Shown here: positions 63,200-64,000 of the stretch, one piece after another
Position numbering within the stretch: position 1 is the stretch's first letter
Layout of the letters: every line of letters starts with the position of its first letter
Origin: Neomoorella thermoacetica
GTDB taxonomy: Bacteria; Bacillota; DSM-521; Neomoorellales; Neomoorellaceae
DNA length: 64,000 nt
NCBI RefSeq assembly: GCF_001875325.1
Contig: NZ_MDDC01000014.1
Coordinates: 1-64,000, forward strand
Direction of reading: 5' to 3'
The notes under the pieces: model-generated
Databases searched by the model: none
Told to the model about the DNA's origin: nothing
What the model saw: the letters and a program-made list of their open reading frames with translations, nothing else
Program-made: the position numbers and the translations under genes

Positions 63200-64000
63200 T
63201 AATGCCCCAGGAGCTGGCGAATTTTGGGTAGCTGTTTCCGGGCCTCTTCCATGCCGGCATTTACCAGGTTGCTAAACTGGCTTACGTCCCAGGAACTTAC
63301 AGGTTTTTTAATAGGTTCAAGGACCAGGTCGGCGTAGAGGCGCAAGGTGAGGGAGGTATTGCGCTGGCTGATAATGTCCAGGCTCCGGAGGAGAACCTCA
63401 CCGGCGTGATCGAAATTCCGGTTGGGGATACCGCAGCCCAGGTCTACGGCGATGATTATGTCGGCACCCAGGTAATGGACGATGTCGGCCGGGACATTAT
63501 CCGTCAGCCCGCCATCCACCAGGAGACGGGAACCGATTCTATAGGGGGCGAAGAGAGCCGGTATGGATATGCTAGCCCGGACAGCTTGCCAGGCGGGTAC
63601 ATCACCACCTATGACGAAGTCAGGCGGTAGAGGTTTGACAGGCCGGGCACTGGTGTAAATAACGGTTTCGCCGGTGGTCAGGTCACACGTCACGGCTGCG
63701 GTGGTGGGCTTCATTTCCGAGAGAAGACGGTTACCAATGGTTCGTTTTAGCATTCCTTCGATGGTACCACCGTTAAGTAAACCCAGGGGTAACCCGGTCA
63801 AACGGTGATTTTCCAGGGCAAGGGCGTTTAGAAGGGGTAGATTGCTAATGGAACTAACGGCAGGCAGGAGACCGGCGCCATAGAGGGCGGCGGCGATGGA
63901 ACCTGCACTGGTCCCGACTACGAGGTCGGGCTTCAGGCCGTTTTCCTCCAGGACGCGCAGGACGCCAAGGTGAGCTACTCCCTTTAGCCCCCCTCCTCCC
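63199..64000 (-). CDS. Patatin-like phospholipase (RssA/NTE type), 5' end outside the window
   Basis: The minus-strand frame is open to the window edge. From the edge: GGGGLKGVAHLGVLRVLEEN (oxyanion Gly-rich loop), GTSAGSIAAALYG with the catalytic Ser in GxSxG, and LLVDGGLTDNVPADIV with the catalytic Asp in DGG. At least 267 residues are visible; only the first few are missing. Hydrolyses acyl esters of lipids; the cellular target is unknown. The ATG/TTG near 63801 is internal. Confidence 0.9.
   Translation of the reverse strand, partial: GGGGLKGVAHLGVLRVLEENGLKPDLVVGTSAGSIAAALYGAGLLPAVSSISNLPLLNALALENHRLTGLPLGLLNGGTIEGMLKRTIGNRLLSEMKPTTAAVTCDLTTGETVIYTSARPVKPLPPDFVIGGDVPAWQAVRASISIPALFAPYRIGSRLLVDGGLTDNVPADIVHYLGADIIIAVDLGCGIPNRNFDHAGEVLLRSLDIISQRNTSLTLRLYADLVLEPIKKPVSSWDVSQFSNLVNAGMEEARKQLPKIRQLLGH

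Overview
The window looks like chromosome from a thermophilic, spore-forming, acetogen-type member of the Bacillota, most likely Moorella or a close relative. This is inferred from gene content, not from a database search. The backbone is GC-rich with many GTG and TTG starts. It carries alaS-ireB-ruvX-DUF1292-mltG, an Rrf2-iscS-iscU-mnmA cluster, DUF134 with Mrp, a TPP-riboswitch thi operon, and selenium genes (ygeY and a selD that is itself a selenoprotein). No rRNA, tRNA or CRISPR array was seen.

Layout. 1-10.7 kb is an accessory island: an IS3 remnant, a C5-cytosine methyltransferase fused to a MutY/MIG-like DNA glycosylase, about 0.8 kb of decayed DNA, a small winged-helix-like gene, a 1920-aa DEAD/DEAH helicase of DruE (Druantia) type, a wrecked PD-(D/E)XK nuclease whose core has been inverted, and a PIN-domain remnant. 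10.7-20.6 kb has a YyaL-type thioredoxin-domain gene, transposase, GGDEF and ParB fragments, and a large GAF/PAS/HD-GYP sensor cut in two by an intact IS66 element with a perfect 8-bp target duplication. 20.6-24.5 kb holds a preQ1-riboswitch queuosine operon and thiS-thiG-thiH. 24.8-29.3 kb is a glycosyltransferase/surface-protein cluster. 29.3-53.4 kb is ordinary backbone: rarA, DUF134, mrp, Fe-S assembly, mnmA, AI-2E, ygeY, a Crp/Fnr regulator, alaS to mltG, a YeiH transporter and selD.

53.5-62.2 kb is an agr-type peptide quorum-sensing locus. It has agrB, an agrD-like peptide gene, a GHKL kinase in two in-frame pieces and a LytTR response regulator, flanked by two AT-rich cassettes that encode secreted proteins and SurA-N-like chaperones. 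Three promoter regions (the agr operon and both cassettes) carry direct repeats at exact 21-bp steps, as expected for a LytTR regulator, so the locus reads as a self-contained regulon. An IS1634-type element has inserted in front of the second cassette. The window ends with a lytic transglycosylase and a truncated patatin-like phospholipase.

The two regions most worth follow-up are the methyltransferase-glycosylase/DruE-like/nuclease island and the agr regulon with its duplicated agrD and secreted cassettes. selD is also easily mis-annotated, because its real start lies upstream of an in-frame UGA read as selenocysteine.
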